Origin: Maricurvus nonylphenolicus
GTDB taxonomy: Bacteria; Pseudomonadota; Gammaproteobacteria; Pseudomonadales; Cellvibrionaceae
DNA: 64,000 nucleotides
Reading direction: 5' to 3'
Assembly (NCBI RefSeq): GCF_042854845.1
Contig: NZ_AP031498.1
Location: forward strand, 4,526,001-4,590,000
The notes below the pieces were generated by a model. That model was given only the letters and a program-made list of their open reading frames with translations. It had not been told where the DNA came from and ran no database searches. A program made the translations under genes and the position numbers. Numbering within the stretch: position 1 is the stretch's first letter; every line of letters begins with the position of its first letter. Below are positions 35,338 through 45,322 of the stretch, piece by piece.

Positions 35338-37041
35338 ATGACTGAGTCAATGCAAATAACCCTGCTCAACAGTAGCTTCGATCTGCTCATTGGCCTCGGC
35401 ATATTCCTGTTAGGTATGCACCTGCTGGAAGGCGGCATACGTCAATTGAGTAGCAAACGCCTGAAACAGTGGCTGGCTTTTTCCACCGCATCACCTGTAC
35501 GCAGCGCTGGTTTTGGCACCCTGATTACCGCCATCCTGCAAAGCAGCTCCATGGTGAGTCTGCTTGTATTGGCCTTTACCAGTGCGGGAATCATGCCGCT
35601 CTACAATGCTATTGGCATTTTGCTTGGCGCTAATGTTGGCACAACGGCCACCGGTTGGGTGGTGACTGCCATTGGTTTTAAACTCAACCTGGAAAGCCTG
35701 GCACTACCATTACTCGGCCTCAGTGCCTTTGGTTATGTCATTAGTAAACCACAAAGCCGTAGCAACGCTTTGTCAGCATTATTTCTGGGCCTGGGTTTAC
35801 TGCTGTTTGGTCTCTCGCAAATGAAGGATGCGGTAGCACTGTTGCCGCAGAGTTTTGATCTGTCCCTGCTGCAGGACCACCAACCGTTTGTTTATCTGTT
35901 ATTTGGTATATGCCTGACGGCACTGATTCAATCCAGCTCAGCCACCATGTTATTAACCCTTACCGCGCTGCACGCCAATATCGTGGATTTACCCGCAGCG
36001 GCAGCCATTGTCATTGGCGCAGATCTGGGTACCACCAGCACAACGGTATTGGGTAGCCTGGCTGGCAGTGCGGTAAAAAAACAGCTGGCGATGGCTCACT
36101 GCATGTTTAACCTGATTGTCGACCTGGCGGCATTTTTTATCTTGCTGCCTCTGTTGCCGCAACTGCTGGCAGTGTTCTCCCTTAGCGACCCACTGTTTAG
36201 CCTGGTGGCCTTCCACAGTTTATTTAATGTCCTTGGCCTGGCTGTGTTTATCCCGCTGATGCGACCCTATTCGGCCTGGATTGGCAGCTTCTTTAACGCA
36301 GACACACAGCAACCCCCATTCGATCAACTGGCACTTAAGCGTATCCCAGTAGAAGTACCGGAAGCAGCTCTGGCTGGACTGCTGGCAGCCACTGAAACAC
36401 TGTGCCGGCAAGCGATGCAGCTTATCCTTGAACACTTTGGCTTAACCCTCAACAACCAACGCATCGAGCAGCAGGATGTTCTGGTCAAACCGTCACAAAG
36501 TCGCTACCAACAATTAAAAACCCTTGAATACCAAATACTTCAGTATGCACTGGAAGTACAACAACAAGCGCTGTCCCACAATCAGGCCAAACAACTGGAA
36601 AAAATTCAGCAAGCTAATCGAGCCCTGGTGTACGCCTGTAAAACACTGAATGATATCGACCGCGATCTGAGCCAGCTCTACGACAGTCACTCCCCCAATG
36701 ACCAACAGCGATTTCGCAAACATCAAACATTTATCGAAGACCTGTACAGCGATCTGGTTAAGAGCTTAAGTTCAACAGATCACCAGCAAATACAGCGTAC
36801 GCTTGAGCAGCTTGTAGCAAAAAACACGCAATACCAGCAGGAATGCGATAGAGAGGTGTATACAACTGCCTCACCCAGTGACAGCGAAATTTGGCTATCG
36901 ACACAATTAAATTTGCAGCGCGAAATTCACCACGCCACATCCAATGCTATCTTGGCCATTGAATTACTCAAGCAGCTGCAACATATTCAGCAACAACTGC
37001 TGCATTCAAACGCTACACAAAAAACACTGATAAGTGGGTGA
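35338..37041 (+). CDS. Na+/phosphate cotransporter family protein with PhoU-like tail
   Basis: A 567-aa protein. The N-terminal half holds the inverted NptA/PNaS repeats with both QSSS motifs (AILQSSSMVSLL and ALIQSSSATMLL) and GANVGTTATG/GADLGTTSTT. The C-terminal 230 residues are helical and PhoU-like with Gln-rich coiled coil. It probably imports phosphate with sodium, as in the YjbB/NptA group. Its stop overlaps the next start (ATGA-type overlap, 37038-37041), so translation is coupled. Confidence 0.92.
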   Translation: MTESMQITLLNSSFDLLIGLGIFLLGMHLLEGGIRQLSSKRLKQWLAFSTASPVRSAGFGTLITAILQSSSMVSLLVLAFTSAGIMPLYNAIGILLGANVGTTATGWVVTAIGFKLNLESLALPLLGLSAFGYVISKPQSRSNALSALFLGLGLLLFGLSQMKDAVALLPQSFDLSLLQDHQPFVYLLFGICLTALIQSSSATMLLTLTALHANIVDLPAAAAIVIGADLGTTSTTVLGSLAGSAVKKQLAMAHCMFNLIVDLAAFFILLPLLPQLLAVFSLSDPLFSLVAFHSLFNVLGLAVFIPLMRPYSAWIGSFFNADTQQPPFDQLALKRIPVEVPEAALAGLLAATETLCRQAMQLILEHFGLTLNNQRIEQQDVLVKPSQSRYQQLKTLEYQILQYALEVQQQALSHNQAKQLEKIQQANRALVYACKTLNDIDRDLSQLYDSHSPNDQQRFRKHQTFIEDLYSDLVKSLSSTDHQQIQRTLEQLVAKNTQYQQECDREVYTTASPSDSEIWLSTQLNLQREIHHATSNAILAIELLKQLQHIQQQLLHSNATQKTLISG

Positions 37042-38426
37042 CACCAATGTCCAGTTCAATACAGCTAAGCTTCTTTGGCGCCGCCGGCACCGTAACCGGT
37101 TCACGTTACCTACTGGACGATGGCGAAAATAAAGTACTGGTGGATTGTGGCTTGTTTCAGGGATACAAATTCTTGCGTGAACGCAATCGTCAACCTTTTC
37201 CCGTTCAGCCCAGCGATATTGACGGCATCTTCCTCACCCACGCTCACCTTGACCACAGTGGTTATATTCCAGCCCTGGTCGCCCAGGGTTTTAAAGGACC
37301 TATTTACTGCACCCAGGCAAGTTACGATTTGTGCAAGGTGTTATTGCTGGATTCCGCCCATATCCAGGAGGAAGAAGCCAACTTTAGAAACCGGCATCAC
37401 CTCAGCAAGCATCACCCCGCCAAACCTTTGTACACTATCGCCCAGGCCGAATCTGCACTAGGACAGTTTCAACCAATATCCCCGGATAATAGCGGTAGAG
37501 TCCAGGCCAATATCGGCAATATCCTCACGGAGTTTCATCAAAATGGTCATATCCTGGGCTCCAGTTATTTAGACGTTACCATTAACAATCGTCACATTTT
37601 ATTTAGCGGTGATCTTGGTCGGCCCCACGACCTGATTATGAAACCGCCCACGCCGCCAAGTTACTGTGATTACCTGGTGGTGGAATCAACCTATGGTGAT
37701 CGCATTCACGATCAACGTGACCTGCAAGCCAATGTCAGTGATATTGCCCGCGAAACAATCAAGCGCGGTGGCAGCCTGCTGATCCCGGCCTTTGCAGTAG
37801 GGCGAGCACAATCCATGCTTTTTCTGTTACAACAGTTACGTCGCAGTGGCGAGATTCCCTATGTACCCATCTATCTCGACAGTCCCATGGCCATTAATGC
37901 CACAGAGATTATGCAGCGTCACCATCGCGAACACCGCCTGACCCACCAGCAGTGTCAGGAATTAAGCCGTGACATCTTTTTTCTGCGCACCGTCGAGCAA
38001 TCCATGGCGCTCAACCATCAGAATGTGCCTGCAATTATTGTGTCTGCCAGCGGCATGGCGACCGGAGGACGAGTGCTGCATCACTTGCGTCGTATGCTGG
38101 GTGATTACCGCAATACGGTGATGTTTGCTGGCTATCAGGCTGGCGGCACACGCGGCGCCCGTCTAACCCAAGGCGCTCAACAAGTAAAAATTTTTGGCGA
38201 GTATTTTGGTGTGAAGGCGCGGATTGAACATCTCGACTTTCTCTCGGCCCACGCTGACTGCGATGAGATATTGCAGTGGCTGAGAAAATTGCCCGCACCG
38301 CCGAAGCACTGCTTTATCACCCATGGTGAAGCCGAGGCAGCCGATCTATTTCGGCAAAAGATACAAGATGAGCTGGGCTGGCCAGCAAGCACTCCGGAGA
38401 TGGGCAGTTCGGCGATACTCGATTAA
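37038..38426 (+). CDS. Beta-CASP metallo-beta-lactamase-fold ribonuclease-like protein
   Basis: A 462-aa protein of the CPSF/YSH1-like group. Metal ligands are in FLTHAHLDHSGYIPAL, then GHILGSSYLDV, LFSGDLGR, the beta-CASP block AVGRAQSMLFLLQQL, IIVSASGMATGGRVLHHL and the RMMBL tail HGEAEAADLF. The family includes RNA exo/endonucleases. It is translationally coupled to the phosphate transporter, for which I know no functional reason. The stop codon is the first of three 16-nt tandem repeats. Confidence 0.92.
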   Translation: MTPMSSSIQLSFFGAAGTVTGSRYLLDDGENKVLVDCGLFQGYKFLRERNRQPFPVQPSDIDGIFLTHAHLDHSGYIPALVAQGFKGPIYCTQASYDLCKVLLLDSAHIQEEEANFRNRHHLSKHHPAKPLYTIAQAESALGQFQPISPDNSGRVQANIGNILTEFHQNGHILGSSYLDVTINNRHILFSGDLGRPHDLIMKPPTPPSYCDYLVVESTYGDRIHDQRDLQANVSDIARETIKRGGSLLIPAFAVGRAQSMLFLLQQLRRSGEIPYVPIYLDSPMAINATEIMQRHHREHRLTHQQCQELSRDIFFLRTVEQSMALNHQNVPAIIVSASGMATGGRVLHHLRRMLGDYRNTVMFAGYQAGGTRGARLTQGAQQVKIFGEYFGVKARIEHLDFLSAHADCDEILQWLRKLPAPPKHCFITHGEAEAADLFRQKIQDELGWPASTPEMGSSAILD

Positions 38427-38470
38427 ACAGTACTCAGGTTAAACAGTATCTAGGTTAAACAGCGCCTAGG
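38423..38470. repeat. Three 16-nt tandem repeats at convergent gene ends
   Basis: Units 38423-38438, 38439-38454 and 38455-38470 share TTAAACAG and end in CAGG or TAGG. The stop codon of the plus-strand nuclease gene lies in unit 1 (38424-38426) and the modC stop (minus TAG, 38466-38468) lies in unit 3. The whole intergenic space is the repeat. Confidence 0.9.
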
Positions 38471-39542
38471 CTAATACGGCCACGCTTTTGACTTGCGCAT
38501 AAATCTGTTGGCCAACGCTTAATCCCAAAGCATCAACCGACTTGCGGGTAACTCGCGCTAACACAATGTCCTTGCCCCAGCGCAGCCTCAACAACAGCTG
38601 GGTAGCGGTGCTATCACTTTGCTGAATCGCATCAATTTCGACGGGCAATACATTTAAAATACTGCTGTCGGTTTGCCGCTTAAGGGTGACACTGATATCG
38701 CGCGCCAATAATCGCAGGCGTACCTGCCTGCCAATATCGACCGACTGACAGGCCACACTTAATTCACCCCCACTGCCGGCAAGCTGCATTAAACCGTATT
38801 CACCATCCACACCACTGACGGTAGCTTCGATTATGGCTTCAGCATTCTCACTGTGAGCCAGGGGTAAATCCAGTCGGGTCAGCATAGAGTTAATGGTATC
38901 CTGAGCCACCACCTCACCCTGGTGCATTAACAGCAGATGATCGGCGAGGCGAGCCACTTCATCGGTGGAATGACTGACATACAAGATCGGAATATTCAGC
39001 TCACTGTGCAGACGCTCCAGGTAAGGCAGAATTTCGCGCTTACTGCTGGCATCCAATGCTGATAAGGGTTCATCCATTAACAACAGCTGGGGTTGCGATA
39101 ATAAAGCCCTACCGATAGCAACCCGCTGACGCTGGCCACCGGATAATGACTGAGGCCGTTTATCCAGCCATGACTCAATGCCCAGCCAGTTAACAACCTG
39201 ATCAAATTCAAAAACCTGCTGCCGATCTGTAGCACGCTTTAAACCGTACTCCAGATTTTGTTTAACGGATAAATGAGGAAATAAACCCGGCTCTTGAAAT
39301 ACATAACCAATGCCGCGCTGATGAGTGGGGACATTTAGCTCTGGTTGTAACCAGTGTTGCTGATCAAAGCTAATGGTGCCCGTAACACCGGATTCCAAAC
39401 CAGCAATGGCCCGCAACAAACTGGTTTTGCCACAACCTGAACGACCAAAAATCGCCGTAATACCAGAGGCGGGTAAACTGCAATTTACCTTAAGTTGAAA
39501 ATCACCACGGGTTAATTGAATATCAATGGCCAGTGTGTTCAT
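38466..39542 (-). CDS. modC: Molybdate ABC transporter ATP-binding protein
   Basis: A 358-aa ATPase: Walker A FGRSGCGKTSLL, signature LSGGQRQRVAIGRAL, Walker B LLLMDEPLSALD and switch His (YVSHSTDE). The C-terminal TOBE/MOP domain (LLARDISVTLKRQTDSSILNVLPVEI) binds oxyanion and identifies ModC. The start overlaps the modB stop by 4 nt. The stop codon is inside a tandem repeat. Confidence 0.96.
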   Translation of the reverse strand: MNTLAIDIQLTRGDFQLKVNCSLPASGITAIFGRSGCGKTSLLRAIAGLESGVTGTISFDQQHWLQPELNVPTHQRGIGYVFQEPGLFPHLSVKQNLEYGLKRATDRQQVFEFDQVVNWLGIESWLDKRPQSLSGGQRQRVAIGRALLSQPQLLLMDEPLSALDASSKREILPYLERLHSELNIPILYVSHSTDEVARLADHLLLMHQGEVVAQDTINSMLTRLDLPLAHSENAEAIIEATVSGVDGEYGLMQLAGSGGELSVACQSVDIGRQVRLRLLARDISVTLKRQTDSSILNVLPVEIDAIQQSDSTATQLLLRLRWGKDIVLARVTRKSVDALGLSVGQQIYAQVKSVAVLA

Positions 39543-40237
39543 GACGCTGCCCGCAATCGAAAACGGCCGTTAACGCTGTACACCATCAACAACAGGGTAA
39601 AGGATAACACCAACAGCCCCCCAGCCAGGATATGCGCACGACCATAATCCATCGCTTCCACATGATCATAAATGGCGATAGACAACACCTGGGTTTCGCC
39701 GGGGATATTGCCACCAATCATCAATACGACACCAAACTCACCCACAGTATGGGCAAAGCCTAAAACGATAGCAGTTAAAAAACCCGGACGGGCCAGCGGC
39801 ACTACGACGGAGAAAAATCGATCCAAAGGACGCGCGCCCAAGGTGGCTGCAACTTCCAGGGAACGCGGTTCAATAGCAGCAAAAGCCGATTGTAACGGCT
39901 GTACCACAAACGGTAACGAATAAAATACCGAGCCAATCACCAAGCCGGTAAAGGTAAACGCCAAGGGGCCCAAACCTAACGCACTCATCATCTGGCCAAC
40001 TGGCCCCTGCGCACCTAACGCCAGTAATAAATAAAATCCCAAGACCGTCGGCGGCAGTATCAACGGCAAGGCAACCAGGGCTTCGACAATCACTTTTGCC
40101 CGACTGCGGGTTTGCGACAACCACCAAGCCAAAGGTGCACCGACCAACAACAAAATGACTGTCGTTAAAAAAGCCAGTTTCAGGGTTGTGGCCAACGCGG
40201 CCAGATCGTCGGGACTTAAATAGGTGCTTAGCAGCAT
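39539..40237 (-). CDS. modB: Molybdate ABC transporter permease
   Basis: A 232-aa inner-membrane permease with five to six TM segments. The EAA loop is LEVAATLGARPLDRFFSVVVPLARPG, the coupling helix for ModC. GFAHTVGEFGVVLMIGGNIPGETQVLSIAIYD is characteristic of ModB. It overlaps modC and follows modA by 16 nt. Confidence 0.96.
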   Translation of the reverse strand: MLLSTYLSPDDLAALATTLKLAFLTTVILLLVGAPLAWWLSQTRSRAKVIVEALVALPLILPPTVLGFYLLLALGAQGPVGQMMSALGLGPLAFTFTGLVIGSVFYSLPFVVQPLQSAFAAIEPRSLEVAATLGARPLDRFFSVVVPLARPGFLTAIVLGFAHTVGEFGVVLMIGGNIPGETQVLSIAIYDHVEAMDYGRAHILAGGLLVLSFTLLLMVYSVNGRFRLRAAS

Positions 40238-40253
40238 AGGAATTTACGGTTCG

Positions 40254-41000
40254 TTATTCACCAATGTTCGCCAATGCGTAACCATTGTGTTGAATAATGG
40301 CTCTGGCTTCGGGGGATTGCAAATATTGCCAAACAGCCTGAGCTGGCGCATTGTCCTGAATCAACAGCGCCTGTTGCTCGATGGGTGTGTAACGCTCGGC
40401 AGGTACCTGCCACCACTGCGCCTCGGGTATTGCCATGGTTTTGACTTGCGACAGGGCCACCAAGCCCATATCGACATTACCCGAGCGAACATAGTGAAAC
40501 GCCTGACTGACGTTTTCACCACGCACCAAACCTGCTTGCAGCTTTTGCCACAACCCCATCTGTTGTAATAGCTGCTGTGCCGCTAACCCATAGGGCGCCA
40601 CACGAGGGTTAGCTAAAGCCAGACGCTGGTGAGAAAGTTGCTCCAAAGAGGTTTGGTCAACAGCCTGGGAAGCTTCCGGGTGCCATAACACCAGCTGACC
40701 AATCGCGTAAGTCACGGGAGGTTTGTTACCCACACCTTCACGAAATAAACGTTGCGGCCGCTCCGCATCGGCAGACAAAAACAGATCGTAGGGAGCGCCC
40801 TGACGGATCTGCGCATAGAACTTGCCACTGGACGCCGCACTTAACGCTAATTGATGCGGAGTTCTTGTTTGAAAATCCTGTGCTAACTGTTTAGCCGTCG
40901 CTAAGAAATTACTGGCAACCGCTACACGCACTTTATCAGCCCAGGCACTGTGAGTCAGGAATATCGCTGCCAGTAGCCCTATAAGCGTAACGCTGCGCAT
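40254..41000 (-). CDS. modA: Molybdate-binding periplasmic protein
   Basis: A 248-aa protein with a signal peptide ending HSAWA (about 1-21). VAVASNFLATAKQLAQDF, SAASSGKFYAQIRQGAPYDLFLSAD (oxyanion-binding Ser) and the later RSGNVDMGLVALSQ are ModA signatures. It begins 7 nt after the phosphatase gene, with no room for its own ModE-regulated promoter at the usual place. Confidence 0.95.
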   Translation of the reverse strand: MRSVTLIGLLAAIFLTHSAWADKVRVAVASNFLATAKQLAQDFQTRTPHQLALSAASSGKFYAQIRQGAPYDLFLSADAERPQRLFREGVGNKPPVTYAIGQLVLWHPEASQAVDQTSLEQLSHQRLALANPRVAPYGLAAQQLLQQMGLWQKLQAGLVRGENVSQAFHYVRSGNVDMGLVALSQVKTMAIPEAQWWQVPAERYTPIEQQALLIQDNAPAQAVWQYLQSPEARAIIQHNGYALANIGE

Positions 41001-41007
41001 AGATTGA

Positions 41008-41802
41008 TTAACCTTCCAGATACAGCGACTGTAACCTGCTCAGGTCACTTTCCTGTAAGAGTAAACCGCGCAACAAATAATCCCGGTGCGTTTTGTATTC
41101 GAGCTTTAACTCATCGAGAAAATTGGCGATATAACTTTCTTCCACAGTACAGTACGGGCGAATCACATCATCACTGATGCCGCTAATATCTTTGGCCTGC
41201 ATCATATCGTGCACATAGCTGATAATCAGGTCGGTGGCACCGTGGGTTTGTGTCAGTAGATAATCCTCAATGATATCTTGCTCGCCAACATCCAACGCCA
41301 TTAGCAGGGCTGCTGCCGCCAGACCGGTTCTATCTTTACCCGCCATACAGTGAAAAGCCAACACGGCACCATCACCAGCGACAACGTTTTGCATAAACTG
41401 GCTCAGACTCGGCTGCACATTTTTCACGGCTTGACGGTATAGATTATCCATCAGTCGGCGAGCGCCGTTAGCGGTCAACTCGCCAGCCGCCGCCATTTCT
41501 GTTAACTGCCCCATGCTGCCCAGGGTCATTTGATAATCACCGTACTGGGTCAGTGGTGGTAACTGGTTGGCAAATTGTTCCTGCTCAGGTTCGCGCCGAA
41601 AGTCGTGAACATAGGCCAGACCCAGTTCAGCCAATTGCTGCCGATCGGCTGCGGTCAGATTGGCCATATGACCACAGCGCAATAGTTTACGCCATGCCAC
41701 GCGTTGACCATTGGTAGATTGATACCCACCCAGATCACGGAAATTAATACCGCCCTCTAAATCGAGAACACGGCTTGGGGAATTTACTTCGACATCCATC
41801 AT
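41008..41802 (-). CDS. Tyrosine/serine protein phosphatase (Y_phosphatase3 type)
   Basis: A 264-aa cysteine phosphatase with the P-loop FHCMAGKDRTGLAAALLL (HCxxxKDRTG, the bacterial MptpB/lipid-phosphatase-like form). The N-terminus has GGINFRDLGGY and the general-acid region FRREPEQEQF. Members remove phosphate from tyrosine, serine or phosphoinositides; the substrate here is unknown. It lies 26 nt after ubiX and 7 nt before modA. Confidence 0.9.
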   Translation of the reverse strand: MMDVEVNSPSRVLDLEGGINFRDLGGYQSTNGQRVAWRKLLRCGHMANLTAADRQQLAELGLAYVHDFRREPEQEQFANQLPPLTQYGDYQMTLGSMGQLTEMAAAGELTANGARRLMDNLYRQAVKNVQPSLSQFMQNVVAGDGAVLAFHCMAGKDRTGLAAAALLMALDVGEQDIIEDYLLTQTHGATDLIISYVHDMMQAKDISGISDDVIRPYCTVEESYIANFLDELKLEYKTHRDYLLRGLLLQESDLSRLQSLYLEG

Positions 41803-41828
41803 TTAATAACTCTTCTTAGTTGAGGAGC

Positions 41829-42440
41829 TTACTCTCCCCAGCGTGGCATAATGGTCTGATCAATACCTAACTGATCCAAAATCCGCGCCACGACAAAATC
41901 GATTAAATCATTCATGCCCTGCGGTTTATGGTAAAAACCCGGGCTGGCTGGAATTACCACCGCGCCCATACGGGTTAGCTTCAGCATATTCTCCAGGTGA
42001 ATTTCTGAATACGGCGCCTCACGGGGCACGACGATTAACTGGCGTCGCTCTTTTAGTGCTACATCCGCCGCCCGCTCAATTAAATTATTACTGGCACCAC
42101 AGGCAATCGCCGACAAGGTACCCCCACTGGCCGGGCAAATCACCATAGAGGCAGGCGAACTGGAGCCGGAAGCCACCGGGGAAAACCAGTCTTCGCGATC
42201 CAGCAACACTAATTGCCCTTCGCGAGGTTGGAAATGTTGCTGCAAAAATGTCGTTTGCTCGGCAAAGCTTTGCGGCAGGGCGACATCTGTCTCGGTATTA
42301 ATCACCACCTGTGCGGCACGGGAAATCATCAGGTACACCCGGCAATCGGCGGCCAGCAAACACTGCAATAAACGCAAGCTGTACTGGGCACCCGAAGCAC
42401 CACTGATGCCTAAGGTAACGGATCGTGAAAAACTCTTCAT
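41829..42440 (-). CDS. ubiX: Flavin prenyltransferase
   Basis: A 203-aa enzyme that joins dimethylallyl phosphate to FMN, making the cofactor of UbiD decarboxylase for ubiquinone synthesis. VTLGISGASGAQYSLRLLQCLL, PASGGTLSAIACGASNNLIERAADVALKERRQLIVVPREAPYSEIHLENM and MGAVVIPASPGFYHKPQ are diagnostic. The start overlaps the mpl stop by 4 nt, an arrangement common in gammaproteobacteria. Confidence 0.97.
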   Translation of the reverse strand: MKSFSRSVTLGISGASGAQYSLRLLQCLLAADCRVYLMISRAAQVVINTETDVALPQSFAEQTTFLQQHFQPREGQLVLLDREDWFSPVASGSSSPASMVICPASGGTLSAIACGASNNLIERAADVALKERRQLIVVPREAPYSEIHLENMLKLTRMGAVVIPASPGFYHKPQGMNDLIDFVVARILDQLGIDQTIMPRWGE

Positions 42441-43828
42441 GCCATAACCTCTTTTTCACGCTGCAGTCGTTCAATCAGTTTTTGATGTACGCCACCAAAA
42501 CCACCGTTACTCATCACCACGATATGACAATTGGGTTCAATCAAGCCCAGGGTTTGGTCGATCAGCTCATCGATAGAGGCTACCAGCTTGGCGGCAACAG
42601 GGCTGTGGTTTACCACATCTTCCAGTGACCAATCGACATCCGTCGGCTGATACCAGAGCACATCGTCTGCCTGAATGCAGGACTGGGCCAAATGTTTTTT
42701 ATGCACTCCCATACGCATGGTGTTTGATCGAGGTTCAATCAAGACAATAATTTTTTCTTTGCCAACATTGGCCCGCAGGCCTTCCAGTGTTGTGGTAATG
42801 GCGGTGGGGTGATGGGCAAAATCATCGTATACCTTGACCCCATCGATATCAGCCAGGCACTCCATACGGCGTTTCACACCGGCAAACTCATTCAAGGCCT
42901 GACAGGCAATCTCGGGCGTTACCCCCACATGACGTGCCGCAGCCATAGCCGCCAGGCCGTTGGCCATATTGTGATTACCCGTGTGTTGCCACTGAACTTC
43001 ACCGGCAGGACTGCCTTTATGTAACACCGCAAAATGACTGCCGTCTGCACTCAGTTTTTGCGCCTGCCACTCAACACCGGCGCCTTCCACTTCATGATCC
43101 ACGGCGATTTGCGTGCGCTCACTCCAACAGCCCTGATCCAGCACCTCATCAATGGCACTTTCACCTACCGGGGAAATCACTAAACCATTACCGGGAATGG
43201 TGCGGACCAAGTGGTGGAACTGTTTTTGAATCGCCGCCAAATCGTCAAAGATATCGGCATGATCAAATTCCAGATTGTTGAGGATTGCTGTGCGTGGACG
43301 GTAGTGAACAAACTTGGAGCGCTTGTCAAAAAACGCGCTGTCGTATTCATCGGCTTCCACCACAAAGAAAGGACTACCACCAAGGCGCGCCGACACGTCG
43401 AAATTTTTCGGTACTCCACCAATTAAATACCCTGGCTCCATGCCAGCATATTCGAGAATCCAGGCCAGCATACTGGCGGTGGTGGTTTTACCGTGGGTAC
43501 CCGCTGCCGCCAACACCCAGCGATCCTGTAATAAATGATCACACAACCACTGCGGGCCAGAGGTATAGGGCAGGCCTTTATCCAGCACGGCCTCCACCAG
43601 CGGGTTGCCGCGGCTCATAGCATTGCCGATCACAATCAGGTCGGGCTCCATAGCCAACTGCTGTGGATTAAACCCTTCTATCAATTCGATACCCGCTGCT
43701 TCGAGCTGAGTGCTCATAGGCGGGTAAACATTGGCATCACAGCCGGTAACCCGATGGCCCAGCGCTTTGGCAAGCTGTGCCAGGCTGCCCATAAAGGTGC
43801 CGCAAATACCCAGAATATGAATATGCAT
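42437..43828 (-). CDS. mpl: UDP-MurNAc:L-Ala-gamma-D-Glu-meso-DAP ligase
   Basis: A 463-aa Mur-ligase-family enzyme that recycles murein tripeptide by linking it to UDP-MurNAc. MHIHILGICGTFMGSLAQLAKALGH begins the Mpl family, the P-loop is AAAGTHGKTTTASML, and DDFAHHPTAITTTLEGLR and IEPRSNTMRMGVHK are typical. It heads the mpl-ubiX-phosphatase-modABC run. Its 216-nt upstream region is shared with the divergent phosphofructokinase gene. Confidence 0.97.
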   Translation of the reverse strand: MHIHILGICGTFMGSLAQLAKALGHRVTGCDANVYPPMSTQLEAAGIELIEGFNPQQLAMEPDLIVIGNAMSRGNPLVEAVLDKGLPYTSGPQWLCDHLLQDRWVLAAAGTHGKTTTASMLAWILEYAGMEPGYLIGGVPKNFDVSARLGGSPFFVVEADEYDSAFFDKRSKFVHYRPRTAILNNLEFDHADIFDDLAAIQKQFHHLVRTIPGNGLVISPVGESAIDEVLDQGCWSERTQIAVDHEVEGAGVEWQAQKLSADGSHFAVLHKGSPAGEVQWQHTGNHNMANGLAAMAAARHVGVTPEIACQALNEFAGVKRRMECLADIDGVKVYDDFAHHPTAITTTLEGLRANVGKEKIIVLIEPRSNTMRMGVHKKHLAQSCIQADDVLWYQPTDVDWSLEDVVNHSPVAAKLVASIDELIDQTLGLIEPNCHIVVMSNGGFGGVHQKLIERLQREKEVMA

Positions 43829-44044
43829 CCGTGTTTCTCACGCTATTGATGAGCCACAGCTTACCATGGGGCCCGGAGGGCTGGCCATTTCCAGCGTCTA
43901 ATCCAGCCAAGCCATGTGGCCAAATTCACTGGTTAATTTCCATGCATTTTGGTGGTAATTCCAGTATCATGCGCGCCTTTATAAGCTCACACCTGATTAC
44001 AACTGATTCTGGCCCAGCGACGGGCTGCAGCAGAGAAGATCCCA

Positions 44045-45307
44045 ATGGCAAAAAAGAATGCGTTTTACGCACAATCTGGCGGCGTAACGGCCGTAATCAA
44101 TGCATCCGCATGTGGCGTTATTGAAACAGCCCGTCAAAACAAAAAAGATATTGGCAAGGTCTATGCCGGTAATAACGGCATCATTGGTGCCCTGCGTGAA
44201 GAATTGATTGATACCAGCAAAGAAAGTGCGAAAACCATTGCGGCGCTGAAGCACACCCCATCCGGTGCGTTTGGCTCTTGCCGTTACAAGCTGAAAAGCC
44301 TGGAAGAAAACCGCGCAGAATACGAGCGTCTGATTGAAGTATTTAAAGCACACAACATTGGTTATTTCTTCTACAACGGTGGCGGCGACTCCGCTGACAC
44401 TTGCCTGAAGGTTTCCCAATTATCCGAAACCATGGGTTACCCCATCCAGGCCATCCACGTTCCTAAAACTGTGGATAACGATCTGCCCTTTACCGATAAC
44501 TGCCCAGGCTTTGGCTCAGTAGCCAAGTACGTTGCTGTCTCCACCAAGGAAGCGGCGATGGATGTGGCCTCCATGTGTGAGACTTCTACCAAAGTATTTA
44601 TTCTGGAAGTGATGGGTCGTCACGCTGGCTGGATTGCTGCTGCCGGTGGCCTGGCAGCCCAGGAAGAAGGCGATGCGCCGCATATCATCCTGTTCCCGGA
44701 AATCGCCTTTAACAAAGACAAATTCCTCAAGCGTGTTAAGAGCACCGTGAAAAAACACGGCTACTGCGTCATTGTTGCCTCCGAAGGTGCGCAGTACAAA
44801 GACGGCACCTTCCTGGCTGACGCCGGTAGCGTGGATGCCTTTGGTCACAAGCAACTGGGTGGTGTAGCACCAACTCTGGCCAATATGATCAAGTCCGAGC
44901 TGGGTTACAAATACCACTGGGCGCTGGCTGACTACCTTCAGCGCGCTGCTCGTCATATCGCTTCTGCCACTGATGTTGAGCAAGCCTACGCTGTGGGTAA
45001 AGCGGCCGTAGAAATGGCGTTGGAAGGTAAGAATGCCGTAATGCCAGCCATCGTTCGTGGCAAGGGCAAGAAGTACAAGTGGACCATTGAGGAAGCACCA
45101 TTGGCAGAGATCGCCAATGTTGAGAAGATGATGCCACGGGATTACATCAGCAAAGACGGCTTTGGTATCACTGACAAGTGTCGTGAATACCTGGCACCGC
45201 TGATTCAGGGTGAAGATTATCCTCCATACAAAAATGGCCTGCCGGTTTACACCAAGCTGAAGAAGGTGATGGTGGAGAAGAAGCTGAAGAAGAAGTTTAA
45301 AGTTTAA
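44045..45307 (+). CDS. 6-phosphofructokinase, probably PPi-dependent
   Basis: A 420-aa enzyme of the PFK family that phosphorylates fructose 6-phosphate. The PPi-type signature is PKTVDNDLPFTDNCPGFGS (Lys before T-x-DND), and the donor loop reads NGGGDSADT rather than the GGDGS of ATP enzymes. MGRHAGWIAAAGGLA is also typical of PPi-PFK. Use of pyrophosphate would make the step reversible. The gene is monocistronic; a GGTCTGAC hairpin and an intrinsic terminator follow. Confidence 0.9.
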   Translation: MAKKNAFYAQSGGVTAVINASACGVIETARQNKKDIGKVYAGNNGIIGALREELIDTSKESAKTIAALKHTPSGAFGSCRYKLKSLEENRAEYERLIEVFKAHNIGYFFYNGGGDSADTCLKVSQLSETMGYPIQAIHVPKTVDNDLPFTDNCPGFGSVAKYVAVSTKEAAMDVASMCETSTKVFILEVMGRHAGWIAAAGGLAAQEEGDAPHIILFPEIAFNKDKFLKRVKSTVKKHGYCVIVASEGAQYKDGTFLADAGSVDAFGHKQLGGVAPTLANMIKSELGYKYHWALADYLQRAARHIASATDVEQAYAVGKAAVEMALEGKNAVMPAIVRGKGKKYKWTIEEAPLAEIANVEKMMPRDYISKDGFGITDKCREYLAPLIQGEDYPPYKNGLPVYTKLKKVMVEKKLKKKFKV

Positions 45308-45322
45308 TCGATCTCGATTATG

